Assembly (NCBI RefSeq): GCF_904061905.1
Contig: NZ_CAJFCI010000045.1
Span: 62,001-126,000 of the forward strand
Length of the DNA: 64,000 nucleotides
Source: Zestomonas carbonaria
GTDB lineage: Bacteria; Pseudomonadota; Gammaproteobacteria; Pseudomonadales; Pseudomonadaceae
Reading direction: 5' to 3'
Positions 56,208 to 64,000 of the stretch are shown piece after piece (position 1 is the first letter of the stretch; every line of letters begins with the position of its first letter). A program made the translations under genes and the position numbers. The notes below the pieces were generated by a model. That model had not been told where the DNA came from. It saw only the letters and a program-made list of their open reading frames with translations, and ran no database searches.

Positions 56208-57338
56208 TCACACGGCCTCGAGCAGGGTCGCCACGCCCTGGCCGCCGGCGATGCACTGGGTGGCGATGGCGTAGCGCCTACCGGTGCGCCGCAGCAGCGA
56301 GGCCGCCTTGCCGGTGATCCGCGCGCCGGTGGCACCGAGTGGATGGCCCAGGGCGGTGGCGCCGCCGTCGAGGTTGACCCGCGCCATGTCCAGGCCCAGT
56401 TCGCGCACGCAGGCGATGGTCTGGCTGGCGAACGCTTCGTTGATCTCCACTAGATCGATGTCCGCGATCTCCAGGCCGGCGCGTTCGAGCACCTTGCGGG
56501 TTGCATGCACCGGGCCCATGCCCATGATCTCCGGCGGGCAGCCTGCCACGGCGACCGCCTTGATGCGCGCCAGGACGTCCAGGCCGTGGCGGCGGGCGAA
56601 ATCTTCGCTGCATACCAGCACGGCGGCGCTGCCGTCGGTCAGCGGCGAGGCGGTACCGGCGGTGACCGTGCCACCGAACGCCGGCTTGAGCTGGGCGAGC
56701 GCCTCGGGGTTGGTGCCGGGGCGGATGCAGCCGTCTTCGCCGATCAGGCCGGTGGGCAGGGCGATGGGCACGATTTCCTCGGCGAAGGTCCCGCGCTCGC
56801 GCGCGCTGGCGGCCTTGGCATGGGACGCCACAGCCAGCGCTTCCTGCTCCTCTCTGCCGATCCCGTAGCGCCGGGCGACCTCTTCGGCGGTGTGCCCCAT
56901 GGCCATGTAGACCTCGGGGAAGTCGCGCAGCAGTGTCGGGTTGGGCGAGACGTTGAAGCCGCCCATCGGCACCCGGGTCATGGATTCCACCCCGGCGCAA
57001 ATGAAGGCTTCTCCCGCGCCGATGGCGATCTGCCCGGCGGCGAAATGCACGGCGGTCATCGACGAGCCGCAGAAGCGGTTGACCGTGGCGCCGCCGAGTG
57101 TGTCCGGGAAGCCGGCGCGGAAGCTGGCGATGCGCGCGATGTTCATGCCTTGTTCGGCTTCCGGGTAGGCGCAGCCCATGATCACGTCTTCGATCAGGCT
57201 GGGGTCGAGGTCGAGTTTTTCCAACAGCCCGCGCAGCACCTGCGCGGCCAGGTCGTCGGGGCGGAGGTCGACCAGCGCGCCCTTCCTGGCGAAGTGGAAG
57301 GGCGAGCGGACGAAGCCGGCGATCACGATGGAGGTCAT
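56208..57338 (-). CDS. Thiolase (acetyl-CoA acyltransferase)
   Basis: 376 residues. Nucleophile Cys90 (RFCGSSMTAVH), GHPLGATGARI with the active-site His, NEAFASQ and Cys362 (CIAGGQG). It should condense or cleave acyl-CoAs, as in FadA-type beta-oxidation. It is downstream of the PaaI-type thioesterase on the same strand (27 bp), so both act on acyl-CoA. The acyl chain is not determined. Confidence 0.9.
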   Translation of the reverse strand: MTSIVIAGFVRSPFHFARKGALVDLRPDDLAAQVLRGLLEKLDLDPSLIEDVIMGCAYPEAEQGMNIARIASFRAGFPDTLGGATVNRFCGSSMTAVHFAAGQIAIGAGEAFICAGVESMTRVPMGGFNVSPNPTLLRDFPEVYMAMGHTAEEVARRYGIGREEQEALAVASHAKAASARERGTFAEEIVPIALPTGLIGEDGCIRPGTNPEALAQLKPAFGGTVTAGTASPLTDGSAAVLVCSEDFARRHGLDVLARIKAVAVAGCPPEIMGMGPVHATRKVLERAGLEIADIDLVEINEAFASQTIACVRELGLDMARVNLDGGATALGHPLGATGARITGKAASLLRRTGRRYAIATQCIAGGQGVATLLEAV

Positions 57339-57365
57339 GGCGGGACTCCTGGTTGGGGCGGCGGC

Positions 57366-57905
57366 TCAGCCGCGCAGGTCGAGGATCAGGCAGGTGGTGG
57401 AGCCGACGGCATAGAGGCGGTCGTCGACGTCGTACAGGCGGCCTTCGGCCAGCGCGGTGGAGCGGCCGACGTGCACCACCCGGCCTTCGGCGCGCACCGG
57501 GCCGCTGTCGTGGCGCAGTGCGCGGATGTAGCTGATGCGCAGGTCGGTGGTGGTGTAGCCCTGGCCCGGCTTGAGCTGGGTGTGGATGGCGCAGCCCATG
57601 CAGGAGTCCAGCAGGCTGGCCGCGTAGCCACCGTGCACGCTGCCCAGCGGGTTGTAGTGGCGGGCATCCGGCGTGCCCTGGAAGACGAAGCGGCCCGAGG
57701 CCCATTCCAGCGGGACGAAATCCACCAGCAGTCCGAATGGCGGGCAGGGCAGCTCGCCGTTGCCGATGCGGTCGAAGAAGTCCATCGGTGCCATTTCAGC
57801 GACAGCGGCCAGGCTGCTGGTGCCGGGGGCGGCCAGCCTGGAGCGGATGGCCTGTTCGGCGGCCAGCCAGGCTGCCAGTTTTTCTTCGCGAGTCAGGTCG
57901 GGCAT
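57366..57905 (-). CDS. PaaI-family acyl-CoA thioesterase
   Basis: 179 residues from MPDLTREEKLAAWLAAEQ; an upstream ATG adds 14 residues but overlaps the operator region. A hotdog fold is indicated by GSVHGGYAASLLDSCMGCA and RVVHVGRSTALAEGRLYD. These thioesterases release free acids from CoA. First gene of a two-gene operon with the thiolase, divergent from the MFS gene. Confidence 0.87.
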   Translation of the reverse strand: MPDLTREEKLAAWLAAEQAIRSRLAAPGTSSLAAVAEMAPMDFFDRIGNGELPCPPFGLLVDFVPLEWASGRFVFQGTPDARHYNPLGSVHGGYAASLLDSCMGCAIHTQLKPGQGYTTTDLRISYIRALRHDSGPVRAEGRVVHVGRSTALAEGRLYDVDDRLYAVGSTTCLILDLRG

Positions 57906-57929
57906 GGGAGCCTCCGGTTTTTCTTTTTG

Positions 57930-57943
57930 ATTACAGTCGTAAT
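57930..57943. promoter_or_regulatory. Palindrome in the divergent thioesterase/MFS promoter region
   Basis: ATTAC-AGTC-GTAAT, within an AT-rich 99-bp gap. It has the size of a TetR-type operator and lies where it could control both divergent genes. The TetR regulator at 55451-56023 is the nearest candidate. Confidence 0.5.
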
Positions 57944-58004
57944 TCAATGTTTATATTATTGTCGAAATATAAATCGAGACAACCCCTTTCCCAGGAGCCG
58001 ACCC

Positions 58005-59213
58005 ATGCCGAGCCCACTCCAGCCTTCGCGTACCCTGCTGTGCCTGCTCATGTTGCTCACCGCCCTGGGTGAGATTTCCACTCAACTGCTGATCCCCGGG
58101 CTCGGCGCGCTGGAGCAGGGCCTCGTCGCACCGCCGGGCGCGAGCCTGCTGGCGTTGTCGGTGTTCGTCGCGGCGTTCGGCCTTGGCCAGTTGATCCTCG
58201 GGCCGCTGTCCGATCGGGTTGGTCGCCGGCCGGTGCTGATCGGCGGGGTGCTGGCCTATCTGCTGGCGACCCTGTGGATGCTGTCGGCCAGCGGCATCGG
58301 CGAGTTCGTCGTCGCCCGTGTGGGGCAGGGCCTGGGTGCCTGCGCGGCGCTGGTGCTGGCGCGTGCCATCGTGCGCGACGTCTGGAAGGAGAAGGCGGGC
58401 GTGGCGCTGTCGATGACGGTGATCGGCATGATCAGCGCCATCGCCCTCTCGCCGATGATCGGTGGCTGGCTGGTATTCCTGGGCGGCTGGCGCGCGCCTT
58501 TGCTGGCGACCGCCACGCTGGGCGCTATCGCCCTGGTCGCCGTGCTGTGGCGCTACCACGAGAGCAATCCGCATCTCGACCCGCAGGCCGGCCGCCTGAA
58601 AAGCCTGGCCGGCGACTACCTGGACCTGCTGCGAGGGCGTTCCTACCGGGCCTTCGCCCTGACCCTGGCCGGCACCTACGGCGCCATGTTCGCGATAGTC
58701 GCCGGCTCCTCGGCGGTGTACATGCGCCTGCTCGGGCTGGACGCGCTGGAGTACGGGCTGACGTTCGGCGCGGTGATTTCCGGGCTGATCGGCGGGGCCC
58801 TGTTCACCCAGCGGATGATCCTGCGCATGGGGCCGCAGCGCATCGTCGCCCTCGGGGTCGGGCTGGTGCTGGCCGGGGCCCTGGCCACCGTCCTGGTGCA
58901 CGAGCTTTTCGGCCTGTCGGTGCTCGGCCTGTCGCTGCCGCAGGTGCTGGTCACCCTCGGTGGCGGCATGGTGCTGCCGGCCTCGGTGGCCGGTGGCGTG
59001 ATGCCCAACGCCCATCGCGCCGGGCTGGCGGCGGGATTCATGGGATTCGCGCAGATGGCCGGGGCGACCGCCAGTGGCTTGCTGCTGGGCGCTTTGCAGG
59101 ACGGCACGGCGCAGCCGATGCTGTACCTCCACGGCCTGTTCGCGATGGCGGCGTTCGCAGCCTTTCATCTGCTCGGTCGGGAAGCGGGGGCCGTGGCGGC
59201 GACCAGACCCTAA
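58005..59213 (+). CDS. MFS transporter, Bcr/CflA type
   Basis: 402 residues with 12 membrane helices. The loop GPLSDRVGRRPVLIGG is the MFS motif A. The Bcr/CflA subfamily exports drugs and small metabolites. AGGAG precedes the ATG at 58005. Long read-through frames upstream that enter the divergent genes are not part of it. Its divergence from the thioesterase suggests shared control. Confidence 0.88.
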   Translation: MPSPLQPSRTLLCLLMLLTALGEISTQLLIPGLGALEQGLVAPPGASLLALSVFVAAFGLGQLILGPLSDRVGRRPVLIGGVLAYLLATLWMLSASGIGEFVVARVGQGLGACAALVLARAIVRDVWKEKAGVALSMTVIGMISAIALSPMIGGWLVFLGGWRAPLLATATLGAIALVAVLWRYHESNPHLDPQAGRLKSLAGDYLDLLRGRSYRAFALTLAGTYGAMFAIVAGSSAVYMRLLGLDALEYGLTFGAVISGLIGGALFTQRMILRMGPQRIVALGVGLVLAGALATVLVHELFGLSVLGLSLPQVLVTLGGGMVLPASVAGGVMPNAHRAGLAAGFMGFAQMAGATASGLLLGALQDGTAQPMLYLHGLFAMAAFAAFHLLGREAGAVAATRP

Positions 59214-59340
59214 ACTGTTAACAGGGCATCGGCCCTGGGTCGATGCCGGGAGGGGAGCGGAAGGCTTCCCGAGCCTTATCGGCCACGCCGGTTTCAGCGG
59301 GACATGAGGTCGGCGTCCAGCCTATGGCAGGAGGTGCCCC

Positions 59341-59808
59341 ATGACCATGGCCACCCGTTTGCAGAGCTGCCTCGCGCAGCACCAATCCCGTTACGACATG
59401 CTGCCGCATTCACTGTCCATGACCACCCGCGAAGCAGCGCGGCGCGCCGGCATACCGCCGCAGAAAATGGCCAAGCCGGTGATCCTCGACGACTTCCAGG
59501 GCCACTGGCTGATGGCGGTGGTGCCCGCGTCCCGCCAGGTCGATTTGCAGAAGGTCCACAAGCTGACCCGGCGCCACTGGCGGCTGGCCCGGGAAAGCGA
59601 TATCGGCGAGCGCTTCGACGACTGCGAGCTCGGCGCCATCCCCGCGGTGGGGAGCGCGTTCGGCCTGGAGACACTGCTCGACCAGTCGCTGACCGAACAG
59701 CCGGATGTGTACTTCGAGTCCGGCGACCACACCGAGCTGGTGCACATGAGCGGTGATCAGTACCTCGAGCTGATGCCCGAGGCGCAGCGCGGACGCTTCA
59801 GCGAATAA
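59341..59808 (+). CDS. YbaK/ProX-type aminoacyl-tRNA deacylase-like protein
   Basis: 155 residues with AGGAGGT before the ATG. Follows the YbaK fold: MAKPVILDDFQGHWLMAVVP, E-R-F-D-D-C-E-L-G-A-I-P-A-V-G, and a C-terminal F-E-S-G-D-H. The family removes mischarged amino acids from tRNA. The conserved Lys sits in QKMAKPVI. Stand-alone, with a terminator after it. Confidence 0.85.
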   Translation: MTMATRLQSCLAQHQSRYDMLPHSLSMTTREAARRAGIPPQKMAKPVILDDFQGHWLMAVVPASRQVDLQKVHKLTRRHWRLARESDIGERFDDCELGAIPAVGSAFGLETLLDQSLTEQPDVYFESGDHTELVHMSGDQYLELMPEAQRGRFSE

Positions 59809-59821
59809 CCCCAACCTCGAA

Positions 59822-59848
59822 CGGCCGGGCATCCCCCGGCCGGCCTTT
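59822..59848 (+). terminator. Terminator after the YbaK-like gene
   Basis: CGGCCGGG, loop CATCC, CCCGGCCG, then GCCTTTT. Confidence 0.7.
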
Positions 59849-59993
59849 TCCCTGCGGCCGTTTGCCGCGTATCCCCTGTCACGGCATCTCCTTCACAGTA
59901 GGGGCGCTGGCCCTGTTTCTGCATAGCGCCATGGGCCGGCCGCAGAATCGTCCGCTGGCTGTTCGAGGGCCGCCGTTCAAGGAGAGTTTCACC

Positions 59994-60494
59994 GTGAAGA
60001 TCAAGTGGGCCGAGTCCCTGCGCGAAAGCGTGCACGACCTGGCGGAGTCGCTGGGCAACCTGTTCGTCGAAAGCTTCCACTACCTGGCGCTGTTCGCCAT
60101 CGGCGGCATCACCGCCTGGGCATCGATAGCGGCTTTCCTGGGGATGGTGGAGAAGGGGCACATCACCGTAGACGACATCCTCCTGCTGTTCATCTACCTC
60201 GAACTGGGTGCGATGGTCGGTATCTACTTCAAGACCAACCACATGCCGGTACGCTTCCTGATCTACGTGGCGATCACCGCGCTGACCCGTCTGCTGATCT
60301 CCGACGTGTCGCACCACAATGGCCCGGGCATGGGCGTGGTCTACGTGTCGGCGGCGATCCTGCTGCTGGCGCTGTCGATCCTGGTGGTGCGCTACGCCTC
60401 CTCGCAGTTCCCCTCGGTGAGCGCCGACGCGCCGCGCCGTCGCCGCCTGCAATCCTCTCAGCCGGCAGAGGCGGGCGACCCCGGCGAGACCTGA
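59994..60494 (+). CDS. PsiE-family phosphate-starvation-inducible membrane protein
   Basis: 166 residues from GTG after AGGAG. Four membrane helices (about 25-45, 60-80, 90-110, 120-140) with FHYLALFAIGGITAWASI and LELGAMVGIYFKTNHMPVRF, typical of PsiE. Function unknown. Its last 37 bases overlap the convergent gene 60458-60766. Confidence 0.83.
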   Translation: MKIKWAESLRESVHDLAESLGNLFVESFHYLALFAIGGITAWASIAAFLGMVEKGHITVDDILLLFIYLELGAMVGIYFKTNHMPVRFLIYVAITALTRLLISDVSHHNGPGMGVVYVSAAILLLALSILVVRYASSQFPSVSADAPRRRRLQSSQPAEAGDPGET

Positions 60495-60766
60495 CGGTCG
60501 CGGGGTGCCGGGACGAGCTGGCGGTCGCCCAGCGCGGCCAGTCCCTGCCCCCGGTCGATGGCGATCCCGAACCGCACGCTCTGGATCAGCTTGCGCAGCC
60601 GTTGCGGATCACTTCGCTGGACGGCGCTGATGCGCCGCTTGGCCACCACCGATCCCTGATCGTCGGAGAGCGTCAGTATCACGCTGCCGTCCAGACTCTC
60701 GATGCTGAAGTTCACCCGGTACTCGGGGTGGAAGGCGTCGGTCAGCAACTGGAACGGGTTTTCCAT
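60458..60766 (-). CDS. DUF3509-type small protein, copy 1
   Basis: 102 residues. MENPFQLLTDAFHPEYRVNF, SLDGSVILTLSDDQG, VVAKRRIS, LIQSVRFGIAIDRGQGL. It is paralogous to 63462-63764, with the FGIAIDRGQGL segment nearly identical. The family appears restricted to pseudomonads (DUF3509, from memory); function unknown. It overlaps psiE tail to tail. Confidence 0.75.
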   Translation of the reverse strand: MENPFQLLTDAFHPEYRVNFSIESLDGSVILTLSDDQGSVVAKRRISAVQRSDPQRLRKLIQSVRFGIAIDRGQGLAALGDRQLVPAPRDRQVSPGSPASAG

Positions 60767-61095
60767 GGCGAGTCACCTGATGTCGAGAAGTGCATGCAGG
60801 GATGGACTCGCCGAGTCCGCACAAAGTTCGCCCGTTGGGGGGAATCGGCTCGCGGCCAGGCGTGGTTTGTAGATGGCCCGTGACGACTGTTTCGTCGGTA
60901 GCCGGCGGAACATCGTCGGGATCTCGGCCTACAACTTCTGATCCGCGCCATCACCCGCGCGCCTGTCGTGGCGCGCGGGCTTTCCTTCGAGAGCGACAAT
61001 TGCCGCTTTCTGTTGTAAATATTTCTCAATATTATGTGCAACTTCGCTGCATTTCCGTCTGTTCGCATGACCGGCCCATCACTAGAGAAACGACC
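60767..61095. other. Intergenic region before the DUF3649-PepSY cluster
   Basis: 329 bp, no gene. CCCGCGCGCC, loop TGTCGT, GGCGCGCGGG (60954-60979) is a strong hairpin with CTTTCCTT after it, probably a terminator. An AT-rich segment with AATATT-TCTC-AATATT (61018-61033) lies 63 bp before the next start, a possible operator (Fur-like in position, weak in sequence). Confidence 0.5.
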
Positions 61096-61395
61096 GTGAC
61101 CAGCAAGAACAAAGCCTCCACGCCGTGGAGCATCACTTCGCGCGTGCTGGCGGCGCTGGTCGGTGGCTACGCGTTGGCTTATGGCTTCACCGCGTTCTTC
61201 ACCGTCTACCTGCCGCTGGCCCGTCCCGACCGCGTGGTGTTTTCCAGCCTTGCCTGCTTCGCCGTGTGGACTGCGGCGGCGATCTACGTGTTCGCCGCGC
61301 GCAGCGCCACCCGTGCCTGGCTGGTGCTGGGCGGCCTGACCCTGGCCATGGGCCTCGCGGCCTTCCTGCCGAGCGAGCTGGGAGGTCGCCCATGA
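61096..61395 (+). CDS. DUF3649 membrane protein
   Basis: 99 residues from GTG. Three membrane helices (about 15-40, 45-70, 75-93) with ALVGGYALAYGFTAFFTVYL and RAWLVLGGLTLAMGL. DUF3649 proteins sit next to PepSY reductase-like proteins in iron-uptake loci. The stop overlaps the next gene (ATGA). Confidence 0.78.
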   Translation: MTSKNKASTPWSITSRVLAALVGGYALAYGFTAFFTVYLPLARPDRVVFSSLACFAVWTAAAIYVFAARSATRAWLVLGGLTLAMGLAAFLPSELGGRP

Positions 61396-62924
61396 GCCTC
61401 AGGCAAAGCATGGCGGGCCTGCACACCTGGGGTGGGTTGCTGCCCAGTTGGCTGCTCTACGTGATCATCTTCGCCGGTACCCTGGCCTGCTTCGACAAGG
61501 AGCTGGAACGCTGGATGCGCCCGGCGCTGCACGTTCCCACCGACAGCAGCATGACCGCCGACGACGTGCGCGACTGGCTGCGGCAGAATGTCAGCGACGA
61601 GCTGCACGCCTTCTGGACCCATGCGCCGACCGAGCGCGAGCCCTACTGGCGGCTCGGCTGGGAGGTGGACAAGACCGAGGAGATCCACAACGCCGCCTTC
61701 GACCCGGCGACCAAGGCGCCGATGCCGGAAACCGTCGGCGGCCGCTTCTTCTTCACCCTGCACTACAACCTGCACGGCGGCATGATCGGCATGTACATCG
61801 TCGGTCTCGCCGGCATGTTCATGCTGGCGGCGCTGGTGTCCGGGGTGATCATCCACCGGCGCATCTTCAAGGACTTCTTCACCCTGCGCCCGAACGCCAA
61901 CGGCCAGCGCGCCTGGCTGGACGCGCACAACCTGTTCGGCGTGGTCGGCTTCCCGTTCCACCTGGTGCTGGCCTATACCGGCGTGGCGATCTTCGTCGCC
62001 TCCTATATGCCGGCTGGCGCGCAGGTGGCCTACAAGGGCAATGTCGAGCAGTTCTTCGGCGAGGTGATGGGCGCCTACAACCGCGAGGGCATCCATCAGC
62101 CGGCGGCCGAACAGGTTTCGCTGGACGCGCTGATCGAGCGCTCGCGCCAGCATTGGGGCGGCGCCGAGACGGGCTGGATCAGCGTGCACCATCCGGGCGA
62201 CGTCGCCGCGGTGGTCGACGTGCGCCAGCGCAACGAATCGCGGATCGGCCCGCCGCAGGCCACCCTCAGCTACGACGAGGCGACCGGCGAACTGCTCGCC
62301 GAGCAGAAGGCTTCCACCGGCTACCGTGCCTATGCCTGGCTTACCGGGCTGCACATGGCACAGTTCGGCGGCACCCTGGTGCGCTTCCTCTACTTCCTGA
62401 TGGGCCTGGCCGGCTGCGCGATGCTGGTCGGTGGCCTGCAGGTCTGGCTGGCCAAGCGCGAGGAGCGGGGCGGACGCGGCATCGGCCTGGTGCGCGCGCT
62501 CAACGGCGCGGTGATCGGCGGCCTGCCGCTGGCCAGCCTGGCGCTGCTGTGGGGCAATCGCCTGCTGCCGGCCGGCATGGCCGAGCGCGCCGTGGCGGAA
62601 GGCTGGGTATTCGTCGGTAGCTGGATATTGCTGGCACTGTGGGCGGTGCTGCGCCGCAACCAGCCGCGCAACCTGCGCCGCGATCAACTGGCGCTCGGTG
62701 CGCTGTTGGCCCTGGGCCTGCCGCTGCTCAACTGGCTGACCACTGCCGACGGCCACCTCGGCGCCAGCCTGGTGCGCGGCGACTGGGCGTTGGCTGGCGT
62801 CGACCTGGCCCTGCTGCTGACCGGCGTGCTGTGCGCGCTGTTCGCCTGGCGCGCGGCGCAACCGCAAGCGCAGGTGGCCAAGGCGCCGCGAGCGCGCCGG
62901 CAACTGGCCGAGGAGGGTGTGTGA
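61392..62924 (+). CDS. PepSY-associated transmembrane protein
   Basis: 510 residues. N-terminal LHTWGGLLPSWLLYVIIFAG, LACFDKELERWMRP is the PepSY_TM signature. His residues at LHTW, LHYNLHGG, DAHNLFG and LTGLHMAQF may bind heme, as proposed for the PiuB/FhuF-like ferric-siderophore reductases. At least seven helices. It forms an operon with the DUF3649 gene (overlap) and DUF3325 gene (overlap). Confidence 0.87.
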   Translation: MSLRQSMAGLHTWGGLLPSWLLYVIIFAGTLACFDKELERWMRPALHVPTDSSMTADDVRDWLRQNVSDELHAFWTHAPTEREPYWRLGWEVDKTEEIHNAAFDPATKAPMPETVGGRFFFTLHYNLHGGMIGMYIVGLAGMFMLAALVSGVIIHRRIFKDFFTLRPNANGQRAWLDAHNLFGVVGFPFHLVLAYTGVAIFVASYMPAGAQVAYKGNVEQFFGEVMGAYNREGIHQPAAEQVSLDALIERSRQHWGGAETGWISVHHPGDVAAVVDVRQRNESRIGPPQATLSYDEATGELLAEQKASTGYRAYAWLTGLHMAQFGGTLVRFLYFLMGLAGCAMLVGGLQVWLAKREERGGRGIGLVRALNGAVIGGLPLASLALLWGNRLLPAGMAERAVAEGWVFVGSWILLALWAVLRRNQPRNLRRDQLALGALLALGLPLLNWLTTADGHLGASLVRGDWALAGVDLALLLTGVLCALFAWRAAQPQAQVAKAPRARRQLAEEGV

Positions 62925-63247
62925 TGCTGTGGCTGAGTTTCGCCTTCACCTACCTGGCCATGCTGACCCTCAGTCTGGCCATGTCGCGGCACCACAAGAC
63001 GCTGTTCGGCGCGGCGCCTTCGGCTGGCCGCAGCTTGCTGCTGCGCTCGGGCGCCATCGCCGCGTTGGTCGTCGGCCTGGTGCTGAGCATCGCCGAACTG
63101 GGCGGCGAGATCGGCTCGGTGACCTGGCTTTGCCAGCTCATGCTCGCCGGCTTGCTGCTGGTTGCGTTGATGGCCTGGCGGCAGCGCTGGGTCTTGCCGC
63201 TGGCCGCCCTGCTACCCGCTGGCGCGTTGCTGCAACTGTTGTTCTGA
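62924..63247 (+). CDS. DUF3325 membrane protein
   Basis: 107 residues with three to four helices; MLWLSFAFTYLAMLTLSLAM and HHKTLFGAAPS. It follows the PepSY gene with the start touching its stop (a GTG 3 bases upstream is possible). It completes the DUF3649-PepSY-DUF3325 set associated with ferric-siderophore uptake; the role is inferred from that association. Confidence 0.8.
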   Translation: MLWLSFAFTYLAMLTLSLAMSRHHKTLFGAAPSAGRSLLLRSGAIAALVVGLVLSIAELGGEIGSVTWLCQLMLAGLLLVALMAWRQRWVLPLAALLPAGALLQLLF

Positions 63248-63461
63248 GCACCTTCCGGGGTGGCGATCCGCCACCCCGTTCGCTGCCCGCAAACGGGGCA
63301 GAATCCCCACCGCTGCGCCGTCCTTGCCCGTGGAAAACATCGACCCCGGGGCACGAGTGCGCGGTACAGAGCGCTTGTGACCGCCGGTCGCCGGTATCGA
63401 CGAGTTGGCCTCCTGCTTGCTGGTGATCTGGTGTGTCACGCAACGCTCCAGGTACGCCGCC

Positions 63462-63764
63462 ATGGTCAATCCATTCAAGTTCGTCAGCGATTCATTCAAG
63501 GACCAGTTCCAGGTCCGCTTCACCATCGGCAGCCCGGATGGCAGCACGACCCTGTCGCTGCTCGACGAGCAGGGCACGGTGGCGCAACGCCTGCTCAGCG
63601 TCGAACAACTGAGCGACCCGGCCAAACTGGAACAGACCATCCAGAGCATCCGCTTCGGCCTCGCCATCGACCGTGGCCAGGGGCTGTCCTGCCTGGACGA
63701 GATGAGCAGGCCGGCGGCCAACGAGGAGGCATTGGCCGAGCGTTGGGATGGGCCGGTGAGGTAG
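63462..63764 (+). CDS. DUF3509-type small protein, copy 2
   Basis: 100 residues. MVNPFKFVSDSFKDQFQVRF, DGSTTLSLLDEQGTVAQRLL, TIQSIRFGLAIDRGQGLSCL. Paralogue of 60458-60766; the two flank the DUF3649-PepSY-DUF3325 cluster on opposite strands. The preceding 214 bp hold no gene. Confidence 0.75.
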   Translation: MVNPFKFVSDSFKDQFQVRFTIGSPDGSTTLSLLDEQGTVAQRLLSVEQLSDPAKLEQTIQSIRFGLAIDRGQGLSCLDEMSRPAANEEALAERWDGPVR

Positions 63765-63794
63765 CCTGCGGAGGGAGGAGGGGCGCCTGAGCTT

Positions 63795-63986
63795 CGTAGG
63801 GTGGAAAACCGCGAAGCGTTTTCCACGGGAAAGGCCGGTGGATGTGAAAGGCGACATCCACCCTACGTATCTGTTTGCCCCGGATTTCATCCGGGCTACG
63901 CTATGGCACGGATTATCGACACTCACTGAACCAGTCCCCTCTCCCTCCGGAGCGGGGCGCGCAGCCAGGGCTAGGGTGAGGGGCGG
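63795..63986. repeat. Repeats at the right edge of the window
   Basis: Three repeat elements: CGTAGGGTGGAAAACCGCGA to CATCCACCCTACG (63795-63867, relative of 29941-30010), GGATTTCATCCGGGCTACG (63883-63901, relative of 51313-51331) and a CCCTCTCCCTCCGGAG/GGGTGAGGGGCGG element (63936-63986). No gene is seen from 63765 to 64000. Confidence 0.7.
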
Positions 63987-64000
63987 AGCTTCAGTCGATC

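Noticed and set aside
56505..58004. Long in-frame extension upstream of the MFS transporter
   Set aside because: Runs antisense through the thiolase and thioesterase genes; the ATG at 58005 has a good ribosome site and begins the first membrane helix.

Overview
The window is a Pseudomonas chromosome segment. Gene order follows, from memory, the P. aeruginosa PAO1 block that runs from xseA, guaB and guaA through tadA, mltF, purL, purT, ffh-rpsP-rimM-trmD-rplS, xerD, dsbC, hom and thrC. Codon use is high-GC, proteins have pseudomonad lengths, and the gaps carry many Pseudomonas-type interspersed inverted repeats. The species cannot be fixed from this window; a member of the P. aeruginosa group or a close relative fits.

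Backbone left (1-6385): a partial hypothetical gene, an M23 peptidase, xseA, yggL, then guaB and guaA. Backbone right (28232-64000): a multicopper oxidase, tadA, mltF, purL, small Fe-S and Nif3-like genes, an L,D-transpeptidase, two Nudix enzymes, a gamma-carbonic-anhydrase-like protein, purT, a CBS-domain protein, a CcsA-like protein, the SRP/ribosomal operon, a Na+/H+ antiporter, xerD, dsbC, hom-thrC, a TetR/thiolase/thioesterase/MFS group, psiE and a DUF3649-PepSY-DUF3325 membrane cluster.

Between them, at the 3' end of guaA, lies an integrated element of about 21.9 kb (6374-28231). It has four parts. (1) Integration and control: a tyrosine integrase, an AlpA-like protein and a zinc-finger/HTH regulator. 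(2) A replicon: IncQ-type RepA helicase and RepC initiator, with three iterons at exactly 22-bp period at the repC 3' end. (3) A transfer block of IncP-1 type: a TraK-like protein, an oriT closely resembling that of RK2/RP4, TraJ, TrbJ, TrbK and TrbL, but no relaxase, coupling protein or other mating-pair genes. (4) A cargo operon: HTH protein, MmeI-like DNA methyltransferase, PLD-fold nuclease, SF2 helicase, GIY-YIG-like protein, small protein and RloC-like ATPase, which looks like a restriction or anti-phage system.

The most striking signal is regulatory. The element carries IncP-1 KorB-type operators (two perfect 13-mers, two with one mismatch) and three TrfA-type iterons, twice paired with identical 5-bp spacing and placed in inverted orientation around the rep genes. 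With the relaxase-less IncP oriT and the trbJ-trbK-trbL block (IncP entry exclusion and its membrane partner), this suggests a satellite that parasitises IncP-1 plasmids, much as SGI1 parasitises IncA/C plasmids. That interpretation is inference. The individual motifs are visible in the sequence, but their identification relies on remembered reference sequences.
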